A stretch of 64,000 bases of DNA from Alcaligenaceae bacterium (GTDB lineage Bacteria > Pseudomonadota > Gammaproteobacteria > Burkholderiales > Burkholderiaceae_B): assembly GCA_012727555.1 (NCBI GenBank), contig JAAYGT010000157.1:1-64000 (forward strand), written 5' to 3'. Of this stretch, positions 24,926 to 35,306 are shown piece by piece. How positions within the stretch are numbered: position 1 is the first letter of the stretch; every line of letters starts with the position of its first letter. A model generated the notes under the pieces. It was not told where the DNA came from, did not search any database, and saw only the letters and a list, made by a program, of their open reading frames with translations. A program made the position numbers and the translations under genes.

Positions 24926-26461
24926 ATGGTCAAAACGATTGGTGCCTTTTCTTCGCTGTATCTCGCAACGTTGCTGCTGCTGGTAGGTTCAGGCCTCTTC
25001 AACACCTACCTGGGTTTGCGTCTGGCCGCTGACAACGTGTCTGAAATCTGGATCGGTGGCCTGATTGCGGTGTACTACCTGGGTCTGGTGTTCGGTGCAC
25101 GTATCGGGCACAAGATCATCATTCGTGTCGGCCACATTCGCGCCTACACGGCCACGGCGGCCATGGTTACGGTTACCGTTCTGGCCCTTGCCCTGATCGA
25201 CAACCTGTACACCTGGCTGGGTTTGCGCTTTGTGGCCGGGCTGGCCATGGTCACCCAGTTCATGGTGCTTGAAAGCTGGCTCAATGAGCAAACGGAAAAC
25301 CATCAGCGTGGCACCGTGTTCGCTTTTTACATGGTGTTTTCCGGTCTCGGTACCGTGCTGGGGCAACTTGCACTCACGCTGTTTCCCAGGCTCAACTACG
25401 AACCGCTCATGTTCGTGGCCATCTGTTCATCGCTGTGCCTCATTCCGGTTGCGCTTACGCGGCGTTTGCATCCTGCCCTGCAGTTGCCCGCGCCGCTGCA
25501 TGTTCGCTACTACGTGCTGCGTGTACCGCTTTCACTGCTGGTTCTTTTTGTGGCCGGTGCCATCAGCGGTGCATTCTACGGTCTTGCGCCGGTGTATGCG
25601 TCCAAACAGGGGCTCGCCAGCAGTCAGGTCGCAGTATTCATTGCCGCCTCGGTGGCCATGGGGCTGGTGGCCCAGTGGCCCCTGGGCTGGTTGGCCGATC
25701 GCGTCAACCGCGCCGCCATGATTCGTGTCAACGCCTTGCTGCTGGCCGTGTTGTCGGTGCCGCTGTGGGGCTGGTGGTCGTTTCCCTATTGGGCCCTGGT
25801 GGCATTTTCTGCTGTCTTCGGGGCGTTGCAGTTCACGTTGTACCCATTGGGCGCTGCCTTTGCCAACGATAACGTTGAATCTGACCGGCGTGTGGGCCTT
25901 AGTGCCATTTTGTATATGGTGTACGGTATTGGCGCTTGTCTGGGCCCGTTGCTGGCCGGTGTGCTCATGCGCGAAATCAGCGACAGCATGTACTTTGTCT
26001 TTGTTTCGGCCTGCGCCGTCATTCTTGTGGTGTTCGTGCGTGCCCAGCGCATTTCCGGTTCCCACCTCAGTCAAGATGCCCCCACCCAGTTCGTGCCCAT
26101 GGGCGACAGTCTGGAAGGCAGCAGTGTGGTTCCCGTGCTCGATCCCCGCGTAGATCCCGACTCCGACAAATCCTTTCAGCCCATGTCGGCCGAAGAAATG
26201 GAATTGCCGGTTCTGCCCGACGAGCCTGGTGTGTCTGAACAGTCCGTGCAAACAGCTGAACAGGGGGTAGGGCCGGAGGGGACATCGGAAGCGGCCCCTG
26301 CATCTGCCATTGCTGACGCAACCGGCGCAACCGGAGCAGCTTCAGCCGCTTCCATGACCGAACCGGCCAGCGTTCCCGCTGATGCAAAGCAGGCATCGAC
26401 CCAGGCGTCTTCAGGTCAGGCGGCCCAGCCGTTCAGGGCGTCAGGTTCTGTCGAGGTATGA
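24926..26461 (+). CDS. MFS permease (YcaD-like) with long C-terminal tail
   Basis: This 511-aa protein has about twelve membrane segments in the first 375 residues. The pattern ETENHQRGTVFAFYM and WLADRVNR are typical of the YcaD-like major facilitator group. Residues 380-511 form a hydrophilic tail, first acidic and Pro-rich, then Ala/Ser/Thr-rich, with no recognised domain. The last residues and the stop codon are encoded by a GGTTCTGTC sequence that matches the end of the nearby repeat family, so the tail may have been reshaped by a repeat. The substrate is unknown. Confidence 0.82.
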   Translation: MVKTIGAFSSLYLATLLLLVGSGLFNTYLGLRLAADNVSEIWIGGLIAVYYLGLVFGARIGHKIIIRVGHIRAYTATAAMVTVTVLALALIDNLYTWLGLRFVAGLAMVTQFMVLESWLNEQTENHQRGTVFAFYMVFSGLGTVLGQLALTLFPRLNYEPLMFVAICSSLCLIPVALTRRLHPALQLPAPLHVRYYVLRVPLSLLVLFVAGAISGAFYGLAPVYASKQGLASSQVAVFIAASVAMGLVAQWPLGWLADRVNRAAMIRVNALLLAVLSVPLWGWWSFPYWALVAFSAVFGALQFTLYPLGAAFANDNVESDRRVGLSAILYMVYGIGACLGPLLAGVLMREISDSMYFVFVSACAVILVVFVRAQRISGSHLSQDAPTQFVPMGDSLEGSSVVPVLDPRVDPDSDKSFQPMSAEEMELPVLPDEPGVSEQSVQTAEQGVGPEGTSEAAPASAIADATGATGAASAASMTEPASVPADAKQASTQASSGQAAQPFRASGSVEV

Positions 26462-26592
26462 GGTTCTAGTAGGGGCATGAGGTTCTGTCAGGGCTGCAAC
26501 AACGGGAAGCCCGCAGGGCCGTGCGATGCCCCCGATGCGCCCCACACCCCGACAGAACCGTCAACGCATACCCACACCCTTTGCACGAAGAT
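26443..26592. repeat. interspersed palindromic repeat, copy C (shortest) with end duplications
   Basis: The core runs 26481-26559 (79 bp), bounded by GGTTCTGTCAGGG and CCCCGACAGAACC. After the left end it jumps straight to CAACAACGGGAAGCCCGCAG, so the whole left arm and the inner palindrome are missing. On the left the end motif recurs: AGGTTCTGTCGAGG at about 26444 and GAGGTTCTAG at about 26460, before the real end. The right flank (GTCAACGCATACCCACACCC) matches those of copies A and B. Confidence 0.82.
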
Positions 26593-26630
26593 CCGCCACA
26601 GAACAAGAAGCCCCCCCGGCTACCCTGAAC

Positions 26631-27479
26631 TCAGCGCGGAATCAGAACAACAATGGCCCCGATGGCCAGCACAATCCCTGCGCCGTTGATCCACGACAGT
26701 TTTTCACGGAACACACCGGCGCCGATCAGCGTACCCAGTGAAATGACCCCGATATTCATGGCGGAAAACACCAGTGTCGGGTTCTCCGGAAACACCTGAT
26801 GTGCACGGATATAAAAATAGATATTGCAGAAATTCAGTACACCCAGCACCACGCCGGCCAGCAGACTGCGTCCCTGCCAGACCGTACGTCGCGCCAGCAG
26901 CCAGCCGAAGATCACGATGCCGGCCAAGACGAAGGCGGCCAGCAAGCTGTTTGGAAAGGCCGCACCACTTTTGGCCAGTTGTTTGAACAGGATGTCGATG
27001 GTGCCGTAACCGGCCCAAACCGCCAGCAGATAGCCGATGGCGCGTGTGCGGTCTGCCGGATCCTCGGCAGGCGCCGGCTTGTACAGCAGGCACAGCAAAG
27101 CAAGCAGTGCAGTGGCGATTCCCAGTATTTTTGGCCCTGACAAAGCTTCACCGAACACCACGAACGCGGCGATCAGGGGAATGAACAACGACAGCCGTTG
27201 TGCGGCATCGCTCAGCACGATCCCGGCGTGCCGTACGGCACCTGCCATGGCCAGAAAAATGGTCGGTAGCAAAATACCCAGCGCGACAAGAATCCACCAT
27301 GGTGTGTTTGTTGTCAGCAAAGCAGCAGGGCGTGCGCCCAGCAAGGTCAGTGTCAATGCGGCGGCCACCACGTAATTGACGGCAATGGCCTGGTCGATAT
27401 GCAGTTGATGTTTGCGCGCCAGTTTCAGCAAAACCGAGACGGCCACACTGCAACTGATGCTGATGAGAAGCGTGATCAT
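26631..27479 (-). CDS. EamA/DMT-superfamily transporter
   Basis: This 282-aa protein has about ten hydrophobic helices in two EamA halves, beginning MITLLISISCSVAVSVLLK and ending GAGIVLAIGAIVVLIPR. The second half contains NIGVISLGTLIGAGVFREKLSWING, a typical DMT closing segment. Substrates of this family are metabolites exported or imported by drug/metabolite transporters; none can be assigned. The start at 27479 is chosen over a longer frame because the extension is hydrophilic and lies in the divergent promoter region. Repeat copy C lies 72 bp past its stop. Confidence 0.85.
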   Translation of the reverse strand: MITLLISISCSVAVSVLLKLARKHQLHIDQAIAVNYVVAAALTLTLLGARPAALLTTNTPWWILVALGILLPTIFLAMAGAVRHAGIVLSDAAQRLSLFIPLIAAFVVFGEALSGPKILGIATALLALLCLLYKPAPAEDPADRTRAIGYLLAVWAGYGTIDILFKQLAKSGAAFPNSLLAAFVLAGIVIFGWLLARRTVWQGRSLLAGVVLGVLNFCNIYFYIRAHQVFPENPTLVFSAMNIGVISLGTLIGAGVFREKLSWINGAGIVLAIGAIVVLIPR

Positions 27480-27678
27480 GTGTGCCTTGAACGTAAAAGT
27501 GTCAACAGCGCGGATGGTAGTCAGTGCGCCGCAGCGATTCAAGGCATCCAGCGTGACGTAGCTGCATTGTTTCAAAATGCACTGCCCGACGATGTGGCAA
27601 GCTGCGTCAACTCCCTTGTTTCAGTGCTTATGAGATGCATTGGAAGCCGTTTTGCCACCGCCAGCTATTTTGTTGGTT

Positions 27679-27707
27679 TTTGTAAGGCATCCATTTTTCA
27701 GTCATAA
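27679..27707 (+). promoter_or_regulatory. sigma-70 promoter of the isochorismatase-fold gene
   Basis: TTGTAA (27679-27684), 17-bp spacer, CATAAT (27702-27707). The ATG follows about 40 nt after the predicted start, behind CAGGAGA. Confidence 0.65.
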
Positions 27708-27753
27708 TCAAAAGCCAATCCAACCCTATTTCGGTTTGTTTCCAGGAGACTTC

Positions 27754-28359
27754 ATGAACCAGGCATTTGATCCAAAAAAAACAGCGGTGTTGTCCTTACA
27801 TCTTGTCAATGACATTGTGTCTCCCGAAGGCAAGTTTGGTCCGTTTTTTGCTGCCCAGGTACAAGAGCGCAAGGTGCTTGATCATGCCGCACGCCTGCTT
27901 GAGCGTGCCCGCGCCGCAGGCATGCTGGTTGTGCATGCTGCCGTACGCTTCAAGCCCGGTCATGTTGATCTGGTGGCCAACAGCCCCTTGCTGACCATGG
28001 TGCGCGACATGGATGCACTGGTTGAGGGTACCTGGGGTGCCGACTTCGCCCAGGGCGTGCAGCCGCAGGCCGACGAACCCGTGATCACGCATCAGCGCGT
28101 GGGTGCCTTTCACGAAACCGGCCTGGATGCCTTGCTGAAAAGCCGTGGCATTGAACACCTTATCCTGCAGGGTGTTGTTACCAACAACATCGTTGAGCAC
28201 AGTGCCCGTGATGCCGTCGATCGCGGATACTACGTCACGGTTGTGGACGACTGCTGCTCGGCACCCGCCCCCGAAGTGCATGCCGCGTCGATCGGCAACC
28301 TGGGGTTGCTGGCACAGGTCGTTTCGCTTGACGATTGTTTGTCACGCCTGAAACCCTGA
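27754..28359 (+). CDS. isochorismatase-fold protein lacking the catalytic triad
   Basis: This 201-aa protein has the cysteine hydrolase/isochorismatase fold: AVLSLHLVNDIV at residues 11-22, GMLVVHAAVRF, VGAFHETGLDALLKSRGIEHL and GVVTNNIVEHSARDA. In active members the triad is Asp-Lys-Cys. Here the Asp position is His16, the Lys position is His113 and the Cys position is Ile146, so the known hydrolase chemistry should not work. The rest of the fold is well kept, including two cysteines at 167-168 near VVDDCCSA. It is a single gene with its own promoter. A binding or different catalytic role is possible. Confidence 0.85.
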   Translation: MNQAFDPKKTAVLSLHLVNDIVSPEGKFGPFFAAQVQERKVLDHAARLLERARAAGMLVVHAAVRFKPGHVDLVANSPLLTMVRDMDALVEGTWGADFAQGVQPQADEPVITHQRVGAFHETGLDALLKSRGIEHLILQGVVTNNIVEHSARDAVDRGYYVTVVDDCCSAPAPEVHAASIGNLGLLAQVVSLDDCLSRLKP

Positions 28360-28508
28360 GCGATTATTTTCGGCCTGGATCTTCAAGGCCGGCTCAAGAA
28401 ACCTGACAAAACTGCTGCACGAATACCCTCTGTTCAAGAAACCTGCCCCAGCCGCACGTATTGCATAGCCCTGTACCCCCTATGCCCCTGTGTTTCCAAA
28501 GCACGTTC

Positions 28509-29432
28509 TCATGCAAGAAAAAGATGCCCCAAGGTGCGCACGCCAATACCCGGCACCGCACCCGCCAGGGCAACACGCCACATCGCACCCGTGCGGGGCC
28601 CGGCCGCACACAAAACAGCAATTCCGGGCAAATCCGTCGAATGAATCAGCCAACCTGCACTGGCATTCATCAGATGCGTATTCAGGGTGCCGTTTTGCAG
28701 CATTTCTGCCCAGACCCCCAGCAACGCCATGCCACCCCCCAGATACTTGGTCAGCGTGAAAGTCACCAGGGCGGGGTCCAGGCCCAGCGGTTCCAGAACG
28801 GGTTGTAACCCGTAGCCCAGCCAGGAGAACAGGCCCGCCTGCCGGCACACGCCCACCAGTAGCAAAGCCAGCGCCAGCATGGGAATGGCACCTGTGGCAA
28901 TACGCAGTGCCTCTGCGCCCGCCTGCTGAATGACATCCAGTACCGGGCGTGGGCCCATGGTGCCTTCGACAGCCAACCCCACAGGCGGAGCCACGCATGA
29001 GCGTGTCAGTACATGCCAGGTAAAGCCTGCAGCGATCAAACCACCCAGCCAGGACAGCGCCAGGGTTTCGCCCAGTTTTAACCCCATGGGCGCCAGCGGG
29101 AACACGACGTTGGCCTGGCCCATCGCAAGAATCATGGCCAATGTGGCGGCAAGCTGGCGTTGTGAAGCACCGCGCAGTTCCATCATGGCCAGTACGGCCA
29201 CCGGCGCCGCAAAACTGACAAAACTCATTTGCAGTGCTGCAAGCAAGCCTAGACCCGTTACCCCGAACCACAAAAGTCCCGGCTCCAGCAGCCGAACCAG
29301 CCACCCCATGAATCCTGCCAGTTCCAGCAGACGCATGATGCACAGCATGATGACCATGACAGGCAGCAGTGAGAACAGGGCGATTTCCACAGCCGACCGA
29401 CCACTGTGCAGCAGAAGTTCTGTCCAGATCAT
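28509..29432 (-). CDS. nucleoside recognition (Gate) domain membrane protein
   Basis: This 307-aa polytopic protein has two Gate-type nucleoside recognition segments: about residues 15-140 (FSLLPVMVIMLCIMRLLELAG) and 180-300 (TGAIPMLALALLLVGVC, then TKYLGGGMALLGVW). These domains occur in nucleoside transporters and in SpmA/SpmB of sporulators; here it is a transporter-like protein of unknown substrate. The start at 29432 removes a hydrophilic extension that would overlap the SDR gene. It follows the SDR gene by 37 bp and is probably cotranscribed. Confidence 0.75.
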   Translation of the reverse strand: MIWTELLLHSGRSAVEIALFSLLPVMVIMLCIMRLLELAGFMGWLVRLLEPGLLWFGVTGLGLLAALQMSFVSFAAPVAVLAMMELRGASQRQLAATLAMILAMGQANVVFPLAPMGLKLGETLALSWLGGLIAAGFTWHVLTRSCVAPPVGLAVEGTMGPRPVLDVIQQAGAEALRIATGAIPMLALALLLVGVCRQAGLFSWLGYGLQPVLEPLGLDPALVTFTLTKYLGGGMALLGVWAEMLQNGTLNTHLMNASAGWLIHSTDLPGIAVLCAAGPRTGAMWRVALAGAVPGIGVRTLGHLFLA

Positions 29433-29469
29433 GATGAATTGCGATTCGGGAGCAGCACGTTGCTGCGCG

Positions 29470-31043
<1,574 letters not shown>

Positions 31044-31051
<8 letters not shown>

Positions 31052-31715
31052 GTTCAAATCCCCTGCGCAGTGTGGTGCGCCGTGCCCGCCGCACGATCGC
31101 TTCGAGTGCCAGGCCCATGGCCCAGTACAGGCCGATGGCCACCACGAAGGCTTCCACCGGAATGAAGTAGCGGGACTGCACGGCGTTGGCCGCCGCAGTC
31201 AGTTCCGTTACCGTGATAATGCTGAGAAACGAGGTGTCCTTCAGGCTCATGATGGCCTGATTGCCCAGTACCGTGCGTGACCTCATCACCAGCTGGGGCA
31301 ATACGATGCGCACCCAGGCTTTTTTGCGTCCGTAACCGTGGGCATACGCCGCTTCCAGCGTGCCGGGTGCAAGTGTCAGGCGTGCGCCGCGCAGAATTTC
31401 TGCAATGTAGGCACCGTGGTACACCGTCAGTCCCAGCAGGCCCGCTTGCAGGGCCGTCAGCCGAAGACCGACTGCGGGTAGCCCGTAATACAGCAAATAG
31501 GCAAACATCAGAAACGGCAGCATGCGCATGACATTGACGCCACCACGCAGCAGCTTTGACGTTGCGCCCCCGTGTTCGGTCATGTGGTAAACCGCTACGC
31601 AGGCCAGCAGAAAACCCGCAATCGTTGAGCCCAGAAACAAGCCTATCGTTGTGCCCAGCCCTTGCAGCAACACATCCCGGGCCTGCCAGACAATCATCCA
31701 GTTTTCGGCGTTCAT
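31044..31715 (-). CDS. polar amino acid ABC transporter permease (second)
   Basis: This 223-aa HisM/GlnP-type permease has about five helices and the EAA loop (GTLEAAYAHGYGRKKAWVRIVLP) that docks the ATPase. It follows the first permease with a 9-bp gap and overlaps the ATPase gene. The pair forms the heterodimeric inner-membrane channel. Confidence 0.92.
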
Positions 31716-31724
31716 TCTGTTCTC

Positions 31725-32366
31725 CTACAGGGCCAGCCGGTTGGCGCGTCGTTCTGCAATGGCCTGCACCTTGATCAGCAGCGCGACCATCACCATGTAG
31801 ATGGCGGCGGCTGCCAGCATGGGAGGCAACGGTTCATAGGTGACGGCGGCAATACGGTTGGTTACCCGGGTCAGGTCCACCAGGCCGATGATGGCAACGG
31901 CCGGGCTGCCTTTGATCAGGAAAGACATTTCGTTGACCAGGCCCGGCAGGCTGGCAACCACCATCTGGGGCAGCATGATGCGGCGAAACATCAGCGAGGA
32001 CGACATGCCGCAGGCTTGTGCCGCCTCGCGTTGTTCTTTTGAAAAGCTTTGTACGGCACCACGCCAGATTTCGGCATTGAAGGCGGACGTGTTGATGGTC
32101 AGGGCCGTGATCGCCACCAGTTCCCGATCCAGCGTCATGCCAAAACCGGGGGCAGCCAGAAAGATGAACAGTGTCAGCGTGACCAGGGGGGCTGATCGCG
32201 CCAGACTGATCCAGGTGGCCAGGATCTGGTCCAGAATCGGGATGCGTGCCATGCGCAGCAATGCCAGACCCAGACCGATCACGACCCCCAGTGCAATCGA
32301 TATGCCGGATATCCATGCGGTGACGCAGGCGCCGTCCCACAGCATTTTCCAGGTCTGTGCATCCAT
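31725..32366 (-). CDS. polar amino acid ABC transporter permease (first)
   Basis: This 213-aa permease of the same family has the EAA loop KEQREAAQACGMSSSLMFRRI and an N-terminal helix ACVTAWISGISIALGVVIGLGLA. It lies 32 bp after the binding-protein gene. The order SBP-permease-permease-ATPase is the standard polar amino acid arrangement. Confidence 0.92.
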   Translation of the reverse strand: MDAQTWKMLWDGACVTAWISGISIALGVVIGLGLALLRMARIPILDQILATWISLARSAPLVTLTLFIFLAAPGFGMTLDRELVAITALTINTSAFNAEIWRGAVQSFSKEQREAAQACGMSSSLMFRRIMLPQMVVASLPGLVNEMSFLIKGSPAVAIIGLVDLTRVTNRIAAVTYEPLPPMLAAAAIYMVMVALLIKVQAIAERRANRLAL

Positions 32367-32398
32367 GGTGCTCTCCGTGTATCAGATTTCAGAATGGC

Positions 32399-33361
32399 TC
32401 ATTCCAGGCCGGCCAGTGCATGGAACTGTTTCTGGGTGGTGATGGGTTCCGTGGGCAGGTCAGGGAATGCCTCGCCAAACCACTTCACTTGCAGCTCCTT
32501 CAGGCGGCCGTTGTCACGAATTTTTTTCATGAAGCCTTCCGTGAACGTCAGCAGCTCCGGGCTGTTCTTCGGAACGGGCCAGGCGGCAAAGCCGTTGCCG
32601 GAAACCGCCATGCCCTTTTCAAAGACGCCGGGGCGTGCCTTGACCAGGTCGTTGACGGAGATCACGGCATTGACCACGTAGTCGAGGCGGCCATTGGCCA
32701 GGTCGGCATAGGCTTCGGGGTACGACTGGTATTCCACGACTTTGCCCAATGAACCCCCTTGGGCCTTGAGCATTTTTTCCAGTTCAGGCAAACGAGCCAG
32801 CAAGGCGCTGCCGGCCTGTACACCCAGTGTTTTGCCTGACAGCGAAGCGATGTCGCCCAGGCGCGTGTCACCGGCTCGTTTCACGTAATAGTGCTGCGCC
32901 GAGGCAAACGGCGGCGCAAAGTTGAAGACCCGCAGGCGTTCATCGGTAACCAGCGCCCCGGTGTAGGCAAGGTCGTACTGGCCACCTGACACAGCGGCCA
33001 GCAGGCCTGTCCAGGGCAGGATTTCCTGATTGACTTTCAGTCCCGACTCGGCCGCATACTGTTTGAAGTCTTCCAGTAATTCAGCATGGAAACCGGCAGG
33101 TTTGCCATCACGGATGAAGTTGAACGGCGCATAGTCGTCTTCGGTGGCGACTTTGATTTCACCGCGTTGCTTGATCTCGGCCATATCGGCGTGGGCCGGG
33201 CCGGCCACGGCAATGAACGCACTCAGGATGCACAGTCCGAGCGCTTTTCGCAGATCGGCAAAGCGCGCAGGTGACGCACCAGTACGCATCGGTACGCACC
33301 AGACTGGTGCTGGTGTGGAGGCTGTACGGCTGTACGGGACAGTGACGGGCTTTTTCAGCAT
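32399..33361 (-). CDS. polar amino acid ABC transporter substrate-binding protein
   Basis: This 320-aa periplasmic binding protein of family 3 has EIKVATEDDYAPFNFIRDGK, GFHAELLEDF and a C-terminal ELQVKWFGEAFPD. The ATG at 33361 has a perfect AAGGAG. Cleavage after AGPAHA would then need an unusually long 58-residue signal region. An internal Met25 (33289) would give a normal 34-residue signal. The extra N-terminal stretch is encoded by DNA with short direct repeats (ACGCACCAG twice). The ligand cannot be named; the neighbouring MocR regulator and aminotransferase suggest an amino acid or amine. Confidence 0.9.
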   Translation of the reverse strand: MLKKPVTVPYSRTASTPAPVWCVPMRTGASPARFADLRKALGLCILSAFIAVAGPAHADMAEIKQRGEIKVATEDDYAPFNFIRDGKPAGFHAELLEDFKQYAAESGLKVNQEILPWTGLLAAVSGGQYDLAYTGALVTDERLRVFNFAPPFASAQHYYVKRAGDTRLGDIASLSGKTLGVQAGSALLARLPELEKMLKAQGGSLGKVVEYQSYPEAYADLANGRLDYVVNAVISVNDLVKARPGVFEKGMAVSGNGFAAWPVPKNSPELLTFTEGFMKKIRDNGRLKELQVKWFGEAFPDLPTEPITTQKQFHALAGLE

Positions 33362-33408
33362 GGTGTTGCTCCTTGGGCAATGAGGGTCGGACAGACCATC
33401 GAGAACCC

Positions 33409-33442
33409 ATTCTAGGAGCGGGCAAGAAGCACCAAAAGGTGC
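33409..33442 (-). promoter_or_regulatory. ABC-operon promoter with overlapping palindrome
   Basis: On the minus strand, TTTTGG (33432-33437) and TAGAAT (33409-33414) have 17-bp spacing. The palindrome GCACC-AAAA-GGTGC (33429-33442) covers the -35 element, so a bound regulator, most simply the divergent MocR protein, would control the operon. Confidence 0.55.
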
Positions 33443-33563
33443 AGTTTTGAGCGGTGTTCGAGACAGATGAGGACTGATTGGCGTGTCCTCGATGCGGAAG
33501 GGGGCTTTGGCATGGAAATTGCTTCAAAGAGTGTTCAGTAGTTGCAACAAAAGGATGAACACC

Positions 33564-35072
33564 ATGATCGACCACTATCTGCACATTGATTTCGACCCGG
33601 CGCACAGCTTGCAGCAGCAATTGCGCCAGTGCCTTGTGGACGCGATATTGCGCGGTATTTTCCCGGTGGACGAACCCCTGCCTTCGTGCCGTCAGCTTTC
33701 TCAGCAACTTTCGGTTTCACGCAATACGGTTGCCCTGGTGTATGAAAGCCTGCTCGATAAAGGCTACCTGATCAGCAAGCCCCGCAGCGGGTACTACCTG
33801 CATCCTGATTATCATCATGTCGCTGGCGCCGGCCATGTTGCACCTGTCAGCACAGCGCAGGCGGTCAATGGCATGTCTGAGGGGCCGGCACAGGGCGGTG
33901 TTCAATGGTCCAGTAAGGTGGTGCAGTCTGCCGGCCATTTTTATGGCACGCTCAAGCCCAAAAACTGGGCTCATTTCAAGTATCCCTTTGCCTATGGTCA
34001 ATCGGACAGCGATCTCTTTCCGCGGCGTGCCTGGCGCCTGGCGGAGCGTGATTTGCTGAATCAGGAAAACCTGTCGTTGTGGACCGCAGACAACGCGGAT
34101 CGTGATGATCCCGAGTTGATCGAGCAACTTCGTACACGGGTGCTTCCCAAGCGGGGTATCTGGGCACGTCCCGAGAATATTCTGATCACGTTGGGGTCGC
34201 AAAATGCACTGTATTTGCTGGCGCGGTTGCTGACAGGGCCGGGTATCCGGGTGGGTATCGAAAACCCCGGCTACCGCGATGCCTGGAATATGTTCACCCT
34301 GAACAAGGCGCAGGTCAGTCTGCACCCTGTTGACGCCGAGGGGCTGGTTGTGGATGATGCGCTTTCCCGGTGCCAGTATGTTTACGTTACGCCCAGTCAT
34401 CAGGTGCCGACGGGTGTAACGTTGTCAGCCGCGCGTCGCCGTGCGCTGTGGCAGATGGCATGCCGGCACGATCAGATCGTGATTGAAGATGACTACGACG
34501 CCGACCTCAATCTCAGCCAGCACCCGTTACCTGCCCTGAAGTCGGCCGACACCCAGGGGCGTGTCATTTATCTCAGCAGCTTTTCCAAGAGTCTTGCGCC
34601 TGGTTTGCGCATTGGTTATGTTGTTGCCGATGAAGAATTGATTGATGAAATGCGAGCTCTGCGTCGTCTGATGTATCGGCATCCTCCGTTCAATATTCAA
34701 CGTTTGCTGGCGCGTTTTCTTGCCCAGGGCGATTACGATGCGCACCTGCGCCAGTACCGTACCGCGTATCGGGCCAAACATGCACAGCTGCATGCTGCCG
34801 TTGAAAAGCATTTGGGCGGGTGTGCCTACAGTACCAGCGAGGGGGCGGCTTCGTTCTGGATGGCAGCACCTGAAGGCGTGGATACCCAGAAACTGGCCTG
34901 GGCCGCTGCGCAGCGCAGCATCATGATTGAACCGGGCACCAGTCATTTTCTGGATGGTACGGGTTCAACGCGTCACTTCCGCCTTGGGCTCAACGGCATT
35001 CGTGCGGAACGGATTGTGCCGGGCATTCAGCTTTTGTCGGATACCCTGATGGGTGCGGGCGTTCTGCAGTGA
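33564..35072 (+). CDS. MocR-family regulator (GntR winged helix plus aminotransferase domain)
   Basis: This 502-aa fusion protein has an N-terminal GntR winged helix (residues about 10-80: LRQCLVDAILRGIFP, LPSCRQLSQQLSVSRNTV) joined by a linker to a fold-type I aminotransferase domain. The PLP lysine is Lys342 in SFSKSLAPGLRIGY; other ligands include the Asp in EDDYDADL and Asn in NPGY-type positions. MocR proteins sense PLP or amino acid adducts. The ATG at 33564 follows AAAGGAT well; one three codons upstream is possible. It is divergent from the ABC operon and convergent with the aminotransferase gene. Confidence 0.92.
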   Translation: MIDHYLHIDFDPAHSLQQQLRQCLVDAILRGIFPVDEPLPSCRQLSQQLSVSRNTVALVYESLLDKGYLISKPRSGYYLHPDYHHVAGAGHVAPVSTAQAVNGMSEGPAQGGVQWSSKVVQSAGHFYGTLKPKNWAHFKYPFAYGQSDSDLFPRRAWRLAERDLLNQENLSLWTADNADRDDPELIEQLRTRVLPKRGIWARPENILITLGSQNALYLLARLLTGPGIRVGIENPGYRDAWNMFTLNKAQVSLHPVDAEGLVVDDALSRCQYVYVTPSHQVPTGVTLSAARRRALWQMACRHDQIVIEDDYDADLNLSQHPLPALKSADTQGRVIYLSSFSKSLAPGLRIGYVVADEELIDEMRALRRLMYRHPPFNIQRLLARFLAQGDYDAHLRQYRTAYRAKHAQLHAAVEKHLGGCAYSTSEGAASFWMAAPEGVDTQKLAWAAAQRSIMIEPGTSHFLDGTGSTRHFRLGLNGIRAERIVPGIQLLSDTLMGAGVLQ

Positions 35073-35213
35073 TTGTTTAGAGCATTGTGTGGCAGAAGGC
35101 TGTGTTGTTTGCGGCGGGCACACGCATGAGTCGATCCGTGCGGTCTGCTGCCGTGGCTGTTCTGGATGAGCGTGCGTATCGCGCCTGTTTCTTTTTGTCG
35201 TTGCGCTGCCAAA

Positions 35214-35255
35214 AAAATGCCCCTTGACTGCCGGGCTGGCAAAAAGGGGCATTTT
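35214..35255. terminator. bidirectional terminator between mocR-type and aminotransferase genes
   Basis: AAAATGCCCCTT (35214-35225) is the reverse complement of AAGGGGCATTTT (35244-35255), with an 18-nt loop. A and T runs on both sides suit termination of both converging transcripts. Confidence 0.8.
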
Positions 35256-35306
35256 GACGGGTTGTTCGCACCAGGCCTGCAGGCAGGGTGCGGATTATTC
35301 TGTTTA

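Noticed and set aside
28390-28450. Possible fourth repeat remnant (CTGACAAAACTG...GAATACCC with CAAGAAAC twice)
   Set aside because: Only short pieces resemble the right flank of the family and neither inverted end is present, so chance is likely.
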